From positions 1 through 5,339 of the forward strand of contig CAKZKB010000455.1 of NCBI GenBank assembly GCA_937121005.1: DNA of 5,339 nt, in the 5' to 3' direction. Below the pieces are notes generated by a model. It made no database searches, was not told the DNA's origin, and saw only the letters and a list, made by a program, of their open reading frames with translations. Within the stretch, counting starts at the first letter, position 1. Each line of letters opens with the position of its first letter. Shown in pieces: positions 5,253 to 5,339 of this stretch. The translations under genes and the position numbers were made by a program. The stretch comes from an uncultured cyanobacterium (GTDB lineage Bacteria > Cyanobacteriota > Cyanobacteriia > Cyanobacteriales > Geitlerinemataceae).

Positions 5253-5280
5253 ATTTTCCCTACCGCCTTGGGCGGAAAAT
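5253..5280. other. Bulged hairpin upstream of the HpsJ-like gene
   Basis: CCGCC (5263-5267) and GGCGG (5271-5275) form a perfect stem around TTG. ATTTT (5253-5257) and AAAAT (5276-5280) extend it across a five-base bulge (CCCTA). Neither strand has a T-run after the arms, so this is not a standard terminator. It may be a dispersed palindrome or an upstream regulatory structure. Confidence 0.35.
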
Positions 5281-5339
5281 AGCAACGGTGACATTTTGTG
5301 TTTGTCTTTCGCCTGGACAGTTACAGGCTCGTGCCTTTC

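Noticed and set aside
1..5339. Mobile element, tRNA or rRNA gene, toxin-antitoxin or defence system
   Set aside because: No transposase, integrase, cloverleaf, rRNA-like sequence or defence-type domain is visible in any frame.

Overview
The window looks like chromosomal DNA of a cyanobacterium, most likely a filamentous one. The evidence is the dense CGATCG/GCGATCGC (HIP1) content, with at least seven perfect GCGATCGC octamers in 5.3 kb. It also has short tandem heptamer repeats in the intergenic gaps, a NusB of the long cyanobacterial type, a DUF502 gene immediately upstream of nusB, and a membrane protein resembling the cyanobacterial HpsJ family. No species can be named from this stretch.

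Layout. Bases 1-359 carry no convincing gene; they are AT-rich and hold small palindromes, a 13-bp tandem repeat and HIP1. A plus-strand gene at 360-1661 encodes a cytoplasmic coiled-coil/PAS/GGDEF protein, predicted to be an active diguanylate cyclase with an intact inhibitory site. It converges on a minus-strand row of four genes. In transcription order these are an HpsJ-like four-helix membrane protein with a Q/E-rich coiled coil (5154-4315), a family 2 glycosyltransferase (4161-3262), a DUF502 membrane protein (3158-2454) and nusB (2287-1667). The right end (5155-5339) is the upstream region of the HpsJ-like gene and holds a bulged hairpin.

The genes fall into three functional themes: c-di-GMP signalling, envelope or exopolysaccharide work (glycosyltransferase plus HpsJ-like protein), and housekeeping transcription (nusB). 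A link between c-di-GMP and polysaccharide is biologically familiar, but here it is only inferred from proximity.

The most unusual feature is the intergenic DNA. The gaps on both sides of the glycosyltransferase-DUF502 pair are filled almost edge to edge with 7-bp (partly 8-bp) tandem repeats. These run directly up to, or into, the stop codons of DUF502 and the HpsJ-like gene and the start codons of nusB and the glycosyltransferase. The repeat motif changes along each array but the 7-bp register holds, and the same unit (YGAGGTA) appears in both gaps and in both orientations. I found no mobile element, CRISPR array, defence system, RNA gene or clearly new multi-gene system.
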